A stretch of 64,000 nt of DNA from Helicobacter muridarum (lineage in GTDB: Bacteria > Campylobacterota > Campylobacteria > Campylobacterales > Helicobacteraceae). The notes beneath the pieces were generated by a model. The model searched no databases. It was not told where the DNA came from and saw nothing but the letters and a program-made list of their open reading frames with translations. Position numbers and translations under genes: made by a program. This document shows positions 27,472 through 36,989 of the stretch, piece after piece. Within the stretch, counting starts at the first letter, position 1. Every line of letters starts with the position of its first letter. The stretch lies in assembly GCF_000765805.2 (NCBI RefSeq), contig NZ_JRPD02000004.1, positions 62,001 to 126,000 on the forward strand. The letters are read 5' to 3'.

Positions 27472-28944
27472 ATGGAAGAAGTTATTACTAAAATAGAAAA
27501 GATTGTCCTATCTGCCATCTTCTTTGATAAAGACAAATTTGATGAAATATATGAGAGCATATCGCATAAAGATTTTATAATGCCATTACATATTTGCATG
27601 TTCAAAGCATTCGAATCTTTACAAAAGATAAATATGCCTTTTACACCAGAGATTGTCTGCATAGAAATGCAAAAAGAAATGTCAAATATAACACTTGATG
27701 ATATAAGCATAGTCATTGCAGAATCTCCTATTGCAAATATAGATTCTTATGTTGAGCAAATAAAAAATGCTTCAATAAATAGATCGCTATTTGCACTTGC
27801 AAGCTTCATTAGAGACACAAGCCTTAAACCTGGCTCAAAGGCTAATGATATACTTGAAGAAACACAAAGAAGAATCTATGCTCTAAGCATGGACAATACC
27901 TCAAATGATTTTCGCTCTAGTATAGAGATAATAGAATCAACGATGTCTATTTTAGAAAACGTAAAGAATCTTCAAGGCGCAATTAAAGGAATTGACACAG
28001 GATTTGCAGAGCTAAATAGCCTTACAACTGGATTTAATGATGGAGAACTAATTATAATTGGTGCTAGACCAGGAATGGGAAAAACAGCCCTAATTCTTAG
28101 TATGGCATTAAAGATTATTAGCAGTGGCAAGGGTGTAGCCATATTTAGCCTAGAGATGCCGGCTGAACAGCTAATGTTAAGAATGCTATCATCACGAGGT
28201 AGGATTCCATTACAAAGCATGCGTTCAGGCTCACTAAATGACGATGAATGGAGTAAGCTTTCACTCATATCACAAGAATTATGTCAAAAAAATAATCTCT
28301 ATATTGATGATAGCTCTGGACTTACATTAGCTTCTCTAAGAACAAAACTGCGCAAATTGTTTGCAAGGGATTCTAGTGTAGGTATTGTAATGATTGACTA
28401 CTTACAGCTAATGGGACAAAATAACAAAGAAAATAGCGATAGATACAGCATTATTAGCGAGATTTCAAGAGGATTAAAACTTTTAGCGCGTGAATTAAAT
28501 GTCCCAATCATAGCACTATCACAGCTAAATAGATCTGTTGAAAGCAGAGAAGATAAGCGACCAATCATGTCAGATTTACGAGATAGTGGATCTATTGAAC
28601 AAGATGCAGATATTATCCTCTTTTTATATAGAGATGCCTACTATAAGGAGAGAGAGTCTAGAAATATGAAAAAAATAGCCATTAAGAAGAAGCAACAAGG
28701 AGAAGAAATAGATATTCCAGAGGTATTTATCGCGCCTGAAACAGAGGAAGTAGATATAATTGTAGCCAAGAATAGAAATGGAGCGGCAGGTGATTCTGTC
28801 AAGGCACTTTATCATAAGAAATACACATTATTTGAAGATATGGAGGAAAGCGAAATGACAAGTATGGCAATCCAAAATGTCACTACATTATATCTAGATG
28901 ATACAGAGTTAAATACAGATACAAGCGGATTACCAAAAATATAA
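27472..28944 (+). CDS. dnaB: DnaB replicative helicase
   Basis: 490 residues. N-terminal helical domain, linker, then RecA-like domain with Walker A GARPGMGKTALI (about 197-208), VAIFSLEMPAEQLMLR, Walker B IVMIDYLQLM (about 305) and LSQLNRSVESREDKRPIMSD. After LFLYRDAYY there are about 30 extra residues (RESRNMKKIAIKKKQQGEE and following) before VDIIVAKNRNGAAGD; H. pylori DnaB is known for a similar insertion. In H. pylori comEC follows; here a 445-base gap and coaBC follow. Confidence 0.95.
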   Translation: MEEVITKIEKIVLSAIFFDKDKFDEIYESISHKDFIMPLHICMFKAFESLQKINMPFTPEIVCIEMQKEMSNITLDDISIVIAESPIANIDSYVEQIKNASINRSLFALASFIRDTSLKPGSKANDILEETQRRIYALSMDNTSNDFRSSIEIIESTMSILENVKNLQGAIKGIDTGFAELNSLTTGFNDGELIIIGARPGMGKTALILSMALKIISSGKGVAIFSLEMPAEQLMLRMLSSRGRIPLQSMRSGSLNDDEWSKLSLISQELCQKNNLYIDDSSGLTLASLRTKLRKLFARDSSVGIVMIDYLQLMGQNNKENSDRYSIISEISRGLKLLARELNVPIIALSQLNRSVESREDKRPIMSDLRDSGSIEQDADIILFLYRDAYYKERESRNMKKIAIKKKQQGEEIDIPEVFIAPETEEVDIIVAKNRNGAAGDSVKALYHKKYTLFEDMEESEMTSMAIQNVTTLYLDDTELNTDTSGLPKI

Positions 28945-29389
28945 TATATGTAGCAACATCGGAACATAGATAATATAAATTACATATATTGCTTTATAAA
29001 TCAATATTAATAATTTAGATAGAGGTCTTACAAATATAATTAAGAAATTATAGATTTCTTAATGCTCAATAAAGCACTAAAAAATCTATAACTTTTTGCA
29101 AAGTCATAGAATAACAAAACAAGAAGACTTTAAAGTCTTGCCTAGCATAAAGCAAAACTAGTTCCAACTGTATAGATGATGTAAGAGTGATTGTTTATCA
29201 ATTTGTTTAAGATAATATGAATTGAGATAAAAACATCCTATTACCTAAAATAGTCTTGGATAAAAATTAGATAAAATTACTAGTAGCACTCACGCTTTAA
29301 CTAAAAATACGATATAAGATAAATCAAAGTAAAAGCGCATAACACAGCCATTCAATCTAAAACTATATATAAAAGCCAAAGGAGTATAT
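28945..29389. other. 445-bp intergenic region between dnaB and coaBC
   Basis: No supported gene. It holds the alternative hairpins at 29039-29097 and a 16-base palindrome AAGACTTTAAAGTCTT at 29124-29139. The remainder is featureless AT-rich sequence; coaBC has a strong AAAGGAG site at its end. Confidence 0.7.
29039..29097 (+). terminator. Possible dnaB terminator with an alternative hairpin
   Basis: Stem A: ATTAAGAAAT (29039-29048) with ATTTCTTAAT (29054-29063). Stem B: TTATAGATTT (29048-29057) with AAATCTATAA (29082-29091), followed by CTTTTTG. The stems share bases and exclude each other. Stem B plus T-run looks like a weak intrinsic terminator. Confidence 0.4.
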
Positions 29390-30763
29390 ATGCTAAAAGG
29401 AAAGAATATTCTAATTTTTCTTAGCGGTTCTATTGCTGTATATAAGAGTTTGTTGCTCATTCGTATGTTTATAAAAGAAGGGGCTAATGTGCGCGTTGTG
29501 GCAAGTCCTAGTGCTCTAAAATTTGTTACAAGATTAAGCATTGAAACGCTTAGTAGAACAACCCTATTAGTAGAAGATAGTGAAGGATGGAATATAGAAG
29601 ATTCAAATACTCCAAATCATATAAAATATGCAAAATGGGCAGATATAGCAATATTTGCCCCAATTACAGCAAATAGTATCAATAAGCTAGCACAAGGCAT
29701 AGCAGACAATATATATCTATCTACAGCACTAGCTCTTCCAAATGCTATAAATGTCCCAAAACTAATTATTCCAAGTGCAAATACTCGTATGCTAGAAAAT
29801 CCAATTACACAAAGAAACATACAATCACTAAAACAAGACGGATATACTATAATGCCATCACAGCATGGGAATCTCGCATGTCAAGAAATAGGCAATGGGG
29901 CGATGATAGATATTGAGGACATTGTTTTTGCAACAAAAAAAGCTCTTTATACAAGGGATTTTTGGCGTAATCAATTAGTAATTGTTACTGGAGGCGGAAG
30001 TAATGAGGATATTGATTCTGTGCGATGCATAAGTAATAAATCAAGCGGTTTACAAGCTTGCAATCTAGCTCTAGCAATGTATTTTTTAGGTGCTAAGGTA
30101 ACACTTATTAGCTCTCAAATACCCTTGCGATTACCTATCGATATAAATATTATTAATGTATATAGCTCAAAAGATTATTTAGAAGCATTGGAAAAACACA
30201 CAAAACAGCACAATAAGCAAAAAATATATTTATTTATGGCTGCAGCAATTAGCGACTATATCCCCAAACATAGAAATGGAAAGCTAAAAAAGGCAGATCT
30301 GGGTGATACTATGAGTTTAAACCTATATAAAAACATTGATATTTTGCAAAATATACAAGCAAAAAATGTCATAAAGATAGCCTTTAAGGCTGAATGCGAT
30401 AGCCAAAATGCTAAAAATAGTGCCATATCAGTTTTAGATTCCAAAGATTGCAAACTAGTATGTTTAAATATTATTTCAGATGACAATAAGGCATTTGGTA
30501 GCCAAGATAATACACTATGTATCATTCATAAAAAAGATATATCCTTGTATAATATATCATCAAAATCCCTAGATAGAGAATTTAACAATAAAGAGAGCAA
30601 CAATATATTATCAAGGCTTGGTATTAATGATGTGAGACTAGAAACTAAATATGCCGAATGCAACTTAGATTCCACAATATATAAAGAATATCAGGTATCT
30701 GGAACCAAATTAACGGTAAGTATGGCACTAGCCCTATACATTGAGCATATCGTGTTGCAATAA
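29390..30763 (+). CDS. coaBC: CoaBC, bifunctional coenzyme A biosynthesis protein
   Basis: 457 residues. The N-terminal flavoprotein domain (CoaC, phosphopantothenoylcysteine decarboxylase) shows ILIFLSGSIAVYKS, the active-site His in NTPNHIKYAKWADI and PSANTRMLENP. The C-terminal domain (CoaB, phosphopantothenate-cysteine ligase) begins LVIVTGGGSNEDIDSVRCIS (about 199) and includes FMAAAISDYIP. The C-terminal half is longer and more divergent than usual, with an added LNIISDDNKAFGSQDN region. It is 29 bases before uppS. Confidence 0.92.
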   Translation: MLKGKNILIFLSGSIAVYKSLLLIRMFIKEGANVRVVASPSALKFVTRLSIETLSRTTLLVEDSEGWNIEDSNTPNHIKYAKWADIAIFAPITANSINKLAQGIADNIYLSTALALPNAINVPKLIIPSANTRMLENPITQRNIQSLKQDGYTIMPSQHGNLACQEIGNGAMIDIEDIVFATKKALYTRDFWRNQLVIVTGGGSNEDIDSVRCISNKSSGLQACNLALAMYFLGAKVTLISSQIPLRLPIDINIINVYSSKDYLEALEKHTKQHNKQKIYLFMAAAISDYIPKHRNGKLKKADLGDTMSLNLYKNIDILQNIQAKNVIKIAFKAECDSQNAKNSAISVLDSKDCKLVCLNIISDDNKAFGSQDNTLCIIHKKDISLYNISSKSLDREFNNKESNNILSRLGINDVRLETKYAECNLDSTIYKEYQVSGTKLTVSMALALYIEHIVLQ

Positions 30764-30792
30764 TGTTTGCAATATTTGATTAAAGGAAAATA

Positions 30793-31461
30793 ATGAGTAA
30801 ATTACAACATCTTGCGGTTGTTATGGACGGAAATAGACGATGGGCTAGAAAAAATGGAATCCTAGAAAAAATTGGCTACTTGCATGGAGCAAAGACCGTG
30901 CAAAAAATTATAGAAGTTTGCATTGAAGAAGGAATAACAAATCTCACGTTATTTGCTTTTAGCACAGAAAATTGGCAGAGACCTAAAGAGGAGATTGAAT
31001 ATCTATTTGATTTACTAGAAAAATATTTAGACAATAGCTTAGATAGATTTATAAAAAATCAAGTAAGATTTCGCGCAATAGGCAATTTAGAAGCAATTGA
31101 CGACAAATTGAAAAAAAAGATACAAAATGCTCAAAACATAACTAAAGATTGCACTAAATTATGTGTAAATGTGGCAATATCTTATGGAGCAAAAGACGAA
31201 ATTGTGCGCTCTGTACTTAGAGTAATTGATAAGGGATTACCAATCAATGAAAAAAATATTCAAGATAATTTAGATTTACCGCAAGATGTAGATTTATTAT
31301 TAAGGGTTGGCAATGCGAAAAGAATTTCAAATTTCTTGCTTTGGCAATGCGCATATGCTGAAATATTTTTTAGCGATACTCTATTTCCCGGTTTTACAAA
31401 AAGAGAATGTAAAAAAATCATTAACGACTTTAAAAAAAGGGAAAGAACTTTTGGTAAATAA
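30793..31461 (+). CDS. uppS: Undecaprenyl diphosphate synthase
   Basis: 222 residues. UppS builds the C55 lipid carrier for peptidoglycan and O-antigen. Family motifs: LAVVMDGNRRWARKNG near the N-terminus (catalytic Asp), FAFSTENWQRPKEEIEYL, and the C-terminal stretch with FLLWQCAYAEIFFSDTLFPG. AAAGGA precedes the ATG. Linked to coaBC in one transcript, and convergent with the TRIC-channel gene. Confidence 0.95.
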   Translation: MSKLQHLAVVMDGNRRWARKNGILEKIGYLHGAKTVQKIIEVCIEEGITNLTLFAFSTENWQRPKEEIEYLFDLLEKYLDNSLDRFIKNQVRFRAIGNLEAIDDKLKKKIQNAQNITKDCTKLCVNVAISYGAKDEIVRSVLRVIDKGLPINEKNIQDNLDLPQDVDLLLRVGNAKRISNFLLWQCAYAEIFFSDTLFPGFTKRECKKIINDFKKRERTFGK

Positions 31462-31558
31462 GCCAAAAAGATTATAAGGCTAATTTATTCTAGATTTTAT
31501 TTTGCAACACCTGCTCCTTATGTCATTAGCAACAATAAAAATCAATGTATTTTGTAAT

Positions 31559-32215
31559 TTATTTAGAATCTTTTTTATCTTTAGAGATAGAATCATTGCT
31601 TTTTGATTCATCAAAAATAAATACAGGTAAGCTAAGTTTATAATGAATTGCAACTACTCGAAATCCAAATCCAAAAACCAAAGTAATAAGAACAGAGAAT
31701 ATATTAGGAATATTTGTATAAACACATAAGACATAGTAGAGTATACATGCAACAATGGACACACTAGCATAAAGCTCCTTTTGAAAAACCAAAGGTATCT
31801 TATTACATAAGATATCGCGCAATATCCCACCTGAAACGCCTGTAATAACCCCAGATATGACACAAACAACAAAACCAAAATCGTGTTCTAATGCCTTATT
31901 AACACCAATAATACTAAAAGAAATAAGACCTAGCGCATCTAAAAGTAGAAAAAGTCTATCAAATCTAGCAAAAAAATATGGAATCATAACAGTTAGCATA
32001 CTGAAAAAACAAAGCATGATGACATATTCGGGATGTTGCACCCATGTCATAGGATGCATATCTAGCACAATGTCTCTAAGTGTGCCTCCGCCAATAGCAG
32101 TTACAAGCGAAATAAGCAAAACTCCAAATAAATCCATGCGATATTTGCCAGCACTCAAAGCACCTGTAATGGCTTCTGAAACAATAGCAATAATATAGAG
32201 GACTTGTAATACCAT
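31559..32215 (-). CDS. TRIC-family (UPF0126/YadS) cation channel-like membrane protein
   Basis: 218 residues, about seven hydrophobic segments arranged as an internal repeat. Repeat signatures: AIGGGTLRDIVLD in the first half and GVSGGILRDILCNKIP in the second, both typical of this family, whose members act as trimeric K+/cation channels. Near-perfect GGAGGTGATAT ribosome-binding site. Located just after the amino acid ABC transporter genes (22-base gap), so it could be their last co-transcribed gene. Confidence 0.88.
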   Translation of the reverse strand: MVLQVLYIIAIVSEAITGALSAGKYRMDLFGVLLISLVTAIGGGTLRDIVLDMHPMTWVQHPEYVIMLCFFSMLTVMIPYFFARFDRLFLLLDALGLISFSIIGVNKALEHDFGFVVCVISGVITGVSGGILRDILCNKIPLVFQKELYASVSIVACILYYVLCVYTNIPNIFSVLITLVFGFGFRVVAIHYKLSLPVFIFDESKSNDSISKDKKDSK

Positions 32216-32237
32216 ATATCACCTCCATAAATCCAAA

Positions 32238-32981
32238 CTATATAAATCTCTGCCTAGCAGACATTTTTTCCAAAAATGCCTTTGTCCTCTCATGCTTAGG
32301 ATATAAAAAAAATATTTCTGGGGTATTTTCTTCTAAAATAACTCCATTTGCTATAAATACTATCTTTGTAGCTATTGCCTTAGCAAAATGTAATTCATGA
32401 GTTACCACAAGCATAGTAGTGTGTTTGATATTTAGAATTACATTCAAAACTTCTTCCACTAGTTCAGGATCAAGCGCGCTAGTTGGCTCATCAAATAAAA
32501 TAATAGATGGGTTAATTGCCAAAGCTCTAGCTATCGCCACTCGTTGTTGTTGCCCACCACTTAGCTGATATGGATAAAAATTAGCCTTGTCCCCTAAGCC
32601 AACTTGATTCAATTTCGACATTGCTATATCCATTGCCTGCGTTTTAGACATATTCTGCACAATAATTAAGCCCTCCATAACATTCTCAATAGCATTTTTA
32701 TTTACAAAAAGATTATAATGTTGAAAAACCATAGCACTTTTTTTTCTCAATGCCAAAATATCTTTCTTTGTATAACTCTCAAAATTAAATGCAACAGAAT
32801 CTATCTTTACTAGACCACTTTGAGCAAACTCAAGAGCATTGATACAACGCAAAAACGTGCTTTTTCCAGAACCACTTGGACCAATGATAGCAACAATATC
32901 ACCCATATTTACTTGTAAGCTAACATCTTTTAGCACTTTTGTATTACCAAAACTCTTAATCAGATTCTCTACCTTTAGCAT
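32238..32981 (-). CDS. Polar amino acid ABC transporter, ATPase subunit
   Basis: 247 residues, GlnQ/TcyC type. Walker A IGPSGSGKSTFLR (about 33-45), Q-loop MVFQHYNLF, signature LSGGQQQRVAIARAL (about 137-151), Walker B IILFDEPTSALDPE, and the switch His in VVTHELHF. It powers the permease and binding protein encoded just upstream. Eight-base gap from the permease gene. Confidence 0.92.
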   Translation of the reverse strand: MLKVENLIKSFGNTKVLKDVSLQVNMGDIVAIIGPSGSGKSTFLRCINALEFAQSGLVKIDSVAFNFESYTKKDILALRKKSAMVFQHYNLFVNKNAIENVMEGLIIVQNMSKTQAMDIAMSKLNQVGLGDKANFYPYQLSGGQQQRVAIARALAINPSIILFDEPTSALDPELVEEVLNVILNIKHTTMLVVTHELHFAKAIATKIVFIANGVILEENTPEIFFLYPKHERTKAFLEKMSARQRFI

Positions 32982-32989
32982 AAAATATC

Positions 32990-33682
32990 CTATAAATAGC
33001 TCTTTTTATATCTCTCTGCAATCTTTTCCAAACGGAAAAATAATGTCTCTAGAACCACACACATACCCCAATACAACAAGGCTGCCATGCAATATACTTC
33101 TAAAAACTTAGAGCTTCTACCTGATTCTATATCTGCTATGCCCATTAATTCTGGAACAGTAATAACAGAACAAAGAGATGTATTTTTAAGCTGCAATATA
33201 AAAAAATTTAATAGATTTGGCAACGTTATCATAATTGCTTGGGGTAAAATAATACGACGTAATACTTGACACTCACTCATACCAATGGAATATGCAGCCT
33301 CTAGCTGCCCCTTATCAATAGCTAATATCGCAGAGCGAAAAATCTCGCATAAATAAGCACTAGCATATAGAGAAAATACAATTAAAGCATAATAAATAGC
33401 ATCTATGCTACTAATGTCTATTTGTATATCAAAATCTCTAAGAAAAATCGGAATCCCATAATAAAACATTAGTAGCTGGACTAATAGAGGAGTGGCACGA
33501 AAAAATGATACATATACAATAACAATATTATTTACAATAAAAATTCTATAAATCCTTGCCAAAGCCATGAATAAGCCAATAACTGAACCAGCAAAAAATG
33601 AAACAACAGTAATCAATAAAGTTATTGGTAAACTAGGAACAAGCAAGCTAAAGGTTGAAAAAAAATATGCTAAATCAAACAT
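32990..33682 (-). CDS. Polar amino acid ABC transporter, permease subunit
   Basis: 230 residues, about five membrane segments. The EAA motif is present as EIFRSAILAIDKGQLEAAYS (about 113-132), typical of HisM/GlnP-type permeases. AGGTG lies before the ATG. It sits between its binding-protein gene (40 bases upstream) and ATPase gene. Confidence 0.9.
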   Translation of the reverse strand: MFDLAYFFSTFSLLVPSLPITLLITVVSFFAGSVIGLFMALARIYRIFIVNNIVIVYVSFFRATPLLVQLLMFYYGIPIFLRDFDIQIDISSIDAIYYALIVFSLYASAYLCEIFRSAILAIDKGQLEAAYSIGMSECQVLRRIILPQAIMITLPNLLNFFILQLKNTSLCSVITVPELMGIADIESGRSSKFLEVYCMAALLYWGMCVVLETLFFRLEKIAERYKKSYL

Positions 33683-33722
33683 ATAACACCTACTAATAAC
33701 ATCTTCATATGTTTAATTCTTT

Positions 33723-34508
33723 TTATTTTGTTTGGTCAACACCGAAGTATTTTATTGAAATTTCTGATATTTTTCCATCTTGTATAGCTCTTTCTAATGC
33801 CTGATCAATAGTTTTTGAAAGCTCAATAGAATCCTTTCTAAATATAAAATATATTGGAATCTTCTCAAATACAAAATCTGTAACTTTTATATATACGCCT
33901 TGAGATTTAGCATAATCAACTGCACTAGCAGGGTCATTTATCATGGCTTGAATTCTGCCATTTGCCAAATCTGCTATTATAGCTGGAGAAGTTTTATAAT
34001 ATATTATGGATATATTTTGTTTTGGATTCTCTTTCACATATTTCTCGATGTTAATGGCATGATTAGAACCAACTGTTACTCCAACTTTGACATTTTTCAA
34101 ATCTTTTATATGTGTTATATTAGAATTATTTCCAATTATTAATCCACTAACTCCATAGAAATATGGCTTATTTGAAAAAATATATTTTTTTTCTCTTTCA
34201 TCATTCTTAGTAATCTGATTTGCTACAACATCAAACTTACCAGAATCTAATCCTGTAAATATAACATTCCATGGAACAGATACAATTTGTAACTTTGATT
34301 CTGGAATATAAGATACAACGACTTGTAAAACCTCATTATCAAATCCTAGTGGATTGTTTTTAGAATCTAAATAAGCAAATGGCTTATAAGCGTTCTCACT
34401 ACCAGCAACAATAAGCAATTGATTGTCTTTGGAAAAAACATTCCCACCTAGCATTACAATAGCCGCAAATAAAATGGAACACAATTTATATATTTGATTT
34501 ATTCCCAC
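33723..34508 (-). CDS. Polar amino acid ABC transporter, periplasmic binding protein
   Basis: 261 residues, GTG start with AGGGG upstream. Signal peptide about 1-26. The mature protein has the family-3 solute-binding pattern: FAYLDSKNNPLGFDNEVLQV, FTGLDSGKFDVVANQITKND, and GVTVGSNHAINIEKYVKENP. Resembles cystine- or glutamine-type binding proteins; the residues visible do not fix the ligand, though TcyJ-like cystine uptake is plausible. Confidence 0.88.
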   Translation of the reverse strand: MGINQIYKLCSILFAAIVMLGGNVFSKDNQLLIVAGSENAYKPFAYLDSKNNPLGFDNEVLQVVVSYIPESKLQIVSVPWNVIFTGLDSGKFDVVANQITKNDEREKKYIFSNKPYFYGVSGLIIGNNSNITHIKDLKNVKVGVTVGSNHAINIEKYVKENPKQNISIIYYKTSPAIIADLANGRIQAMINDPASAVDYAKSQGVYIKVTDFVFEKIPIYFIFRKDSIELSKTIDQALERAIQDGKISEISIKYFGVDQTK

Positions 34509-34553
34509 ATTAAACCCCTAATAATTATGTAGATTGTATAGCATTATGTCTTA

Positions 34554-35018
34554 TTATTTCTCAATGGATACAGCACCACTGCGAATAATCTCCTTGGGCA
34601 TAAATATACCTATACATCGAATCAAATCTGCAATCTTTTGTGTATCTCCGCTTACGCTATACACTATATATTTCTCACCCCAGCTAACAATCTTACCGCC
34701 AGAAGAATTAATTAATGCACTAATAGCACCAATCTTTTCGTTATTTTCAAACTTTATTAAAGCTATCTCCTGAGTTACGATATCCTCACTCTCTACAACA
34801 TTTAACACAGGTATAAGTTTATGAAGTTGTTTAATAATTTGCTCTAAAACCCTCTCATCACCACGCGTAGAGACTGTAATCCTAGATAGATTATTATCAG
34901 GTAAAGGCGCAACAGTTAGACTATCAATATTGTAACCCCTACCAGCAAAAAGACCTGAAATTCTAGCTAAGACACTATGTTCATTGATAACAGTTATACA
35001 TATAATTTTTTTTTGCAT
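34554..35018 (-). CDS. ilvH: Acetolactate synthase small (regulatory) subunit
   Basis: 154 residues. N-terminal ACT domain (VINEHSVLARISGLFAGRGY) that binds valine and controls the catalytic subunit, then a second domain with IALIKFENNEKIGAISALI. It follows ilvB by 21 bases. AGGGAG before the ATG. Part of branched-chain amino acid synthesis. Confidence 0.94.
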   Translation of the reverse strand: MQKKIICITVINEHSVLARISGLFAGRGYNIDSLTVAPLPDNNLSRITVSTRGDERVLEQIIKQLHKLIPVLNVVESEDIVTQEIALIKFENNEKIGAISALINSSGGKIVSWGEKYIVYSVSGDTQKIADLIRCIGIFMPKEIIRSGAVSIEK

Positions 35019-35039
35019 TATGCTCCCTTATTCCTTATA

Positions 35040-36797
35040 TTATTCTAATATCATCTTATATAGGGGATTCCCTCCAGGCACCATAGGCAAAACTATCTCT
35101 TCCCTATCTATCCATACATTAATCAGACTTGGCTTGTCGCTCTGCAATGCAGTTTGAAATGCATCTTTAAATTCCTCTTTATTGCTAGCCTCTAAACCCA
35201 ATGCTCCAAAACTCTGTGCCAATAGCACAAAATTTGGTTGATTTAAGTTTACATGAGACAATCTCTTTTCATAGAAAAAATCCTGCCATTGCTTTACCAT
35301 CCCCAAATAAGCATTATTAAGGACAATATTAACCGTCTTAATACCCGATTCTACAAAAGTCATCATTTCCTGAATATTCATCAATACGCCACCATCACCG
35401 CTAAAGCTAATAGCAATCTTATCTGTAATACCCTCTTCTTTCATCTCTTCTAAAGCCATAAAGACACCCATAGTTGCAGGCAAAGCAAAACCCATAGTTC
35501 CAAGTCCGCCACTTGTAATAAATTGCCTCTTAGCACTAAAGGGATAAAACTGCGCTACCCACATTTGATGTTGTCCAACATCAGCAGTTACAATAGCCCT
35601 ATCTCCCAAAATTCTACCTACCTCTTGTATTACCCACTGCGGTTTTAAGGCTACATTTTTATCATCAGGCGAATCATTAAATCGTAGTGGATGCGTGTCA
35701 CTCCATTTTTTAAGTTTATTCCACCATGCTACCCTCTCTTTAAGAATATCAGGCTTTATATCTTTATCTTGAAGCTCTTTAATTAATTCTTTTAATATAA
35801 ATTTCAAATCTCCTACGATTGGATAATTGACATTAATAATTTTACCAATAGAGCTTGGATCAATATCAATATGTGCTATCTTAGCGAACTTTGCAAATTC
35901 GCTAACCTTGCCTGTAACTCTATCATCAAAGCGAGCTCCAAGACAAATTAGCAAATCACACTCACTTGTAGCCATATTTGCAGCATAAGAACCATGCATA
36001 CCTAGCATGCCTAAGAAATGGGGGCTATTTTGAGCTACTCCCCTAGCCATTAATGTTTCAACACTTGGAATCTTGGTTATCTCCAGAAGCCTTTTTATCT
36101 CTTGATAACTATTAGATATAACTGCTCCACCACCAATATATATGAGCGGATTTTTTGATTCTAAAATAGCCAAAGCTAACTTTTTGATTTGTCTTGTATT
36201 ACCCTTTATTGTTGGCTTATAACTTGCTAGAGCAATACTATTCGGGTAATTAAATGGCGCAACTTGGGCACTAATGTCTTTTGGAATATCCACAAGCACA
36301 GGTCCTGGTCTACCGCTCCTTGCAATGTAAAAAGCCTCTTTCAATATCCTAGGAAGCTCTGTGATGTCTTTTACTAAATAATTATGTTTAGTGCATGGTC
36401 TAGAAATACCAACAGCATCAATCTCTTGGAAAGAATCAGTTCCAATTTGAGAAAGTGGAACCTGCCCACTTATAATAACTAAAGGTATAGAATCAGTAAA
36501 TGCAGTTGCAATTCCTGTTACCGCGTTAGTAAATCCTGGTCCAGAAGTAATAATGGCTACCCCTACTTTGCCGCTAGCTCTGGCATAGCCATCGGCGGCA
36601 TGAACAGCCCCTTGCTCATGCCGAGTAAGAATATGTCGAAAATATTTCTGCTTATAAATTTCATCATAAATATTTAGCACAGCACCACCTGGATAACCAA
36701 AAATAACTTTTACTCCTTCTAAGTGTAATGCTTCTATAAGCATCTTAGAACCGTTAATATTGTTTTCTATAGAATCAAACTTATTGTCTTGCTGCAT
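35040..36797 (-). CDS. ilvB: Acetolactate synthase large (catalytic) subunit
   Basis: 585 residues, also called ilvI. It makes acetolactate from pyruvate using thiamine diphosphate. Motifs: VIFGYPGGAVLNIYDEIY, the ThDP-activating Glu in LTRHEQGAVHAADGYARASG (about 60), GARFDDRVTGK (FAD region), and the ThDP/Mg motif SGDGGVLMNIQEMMTFVESG then NNAYLGMVKQW. AAGGAT site. The leader contains a small hairpin (36830-36846, TATTCTA/TAGAATA); I see no leader peptide rich in Ile/Val/Leu. Confidence 0.95.
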   Translation of the reverse strand: MQQDNKFDSIENNINGSKMLIEALHLEGVKVIFGYPGGAVLNIYDEIYKQKYFRHILTRHEQGAVHAADGYARASGKVGVAIITSGPGFTNAVTGIATAFTDSIPLVIISGQVPLSQIGTDSFQEIDAVGISRPCTKHNYLVKDITELPRILKEAFYIARSGRPGPVLVDIPKDISAQVAPFNYPNSIALASYKPTIKGNTRQIKKLALAILESKNPLIYIGGGAVISNSYQEIKRLLEITKIPSVETLMARGVAQNSPHFLGMLGMHGSYAANMATSECDLLICLGARFDDRVTGKVSEFAKFAKIAHIDIDPSSIGKIINVNYPIVGDLKFILKELIKELQDKDIKPDILKERVAWWNKLKKWSDTHPLRFNDSPDDKNVALKPQWVIQEVGRILGDRAIVTADVGQHQMWVAQFYPFSAKRQFITSGGLGTMGFALPATMGVFMALEEMKEEGITDKIAISFSGDGGVLMNIQEMMTFVESGIKTVNIVLNNAYLGMVKQWQDFFYEKRLSHVNLNQPNFVLLAQSFGALGLEASNKEEFKDAFQTALQSDKPSLINVWIDREEIVLPMVPGGNPLYKMILE

Positions 36798-36989
36798 GTT
36801 GAATCCTTAACAAAAAAACTTAAAAGAGATATTCTATTATAGAATAAAGAAATCTTAATACCTTAATCCTATTATTATATACAAATTTTATTCAGAATAG
36901 ATTTTTTTACCAATTTGTTGTTTTATTCTAGGCTATGTGTTAAAATATAGACTTTTTGATAGTCATACAAACCGAGTGAAAGGGATTTT

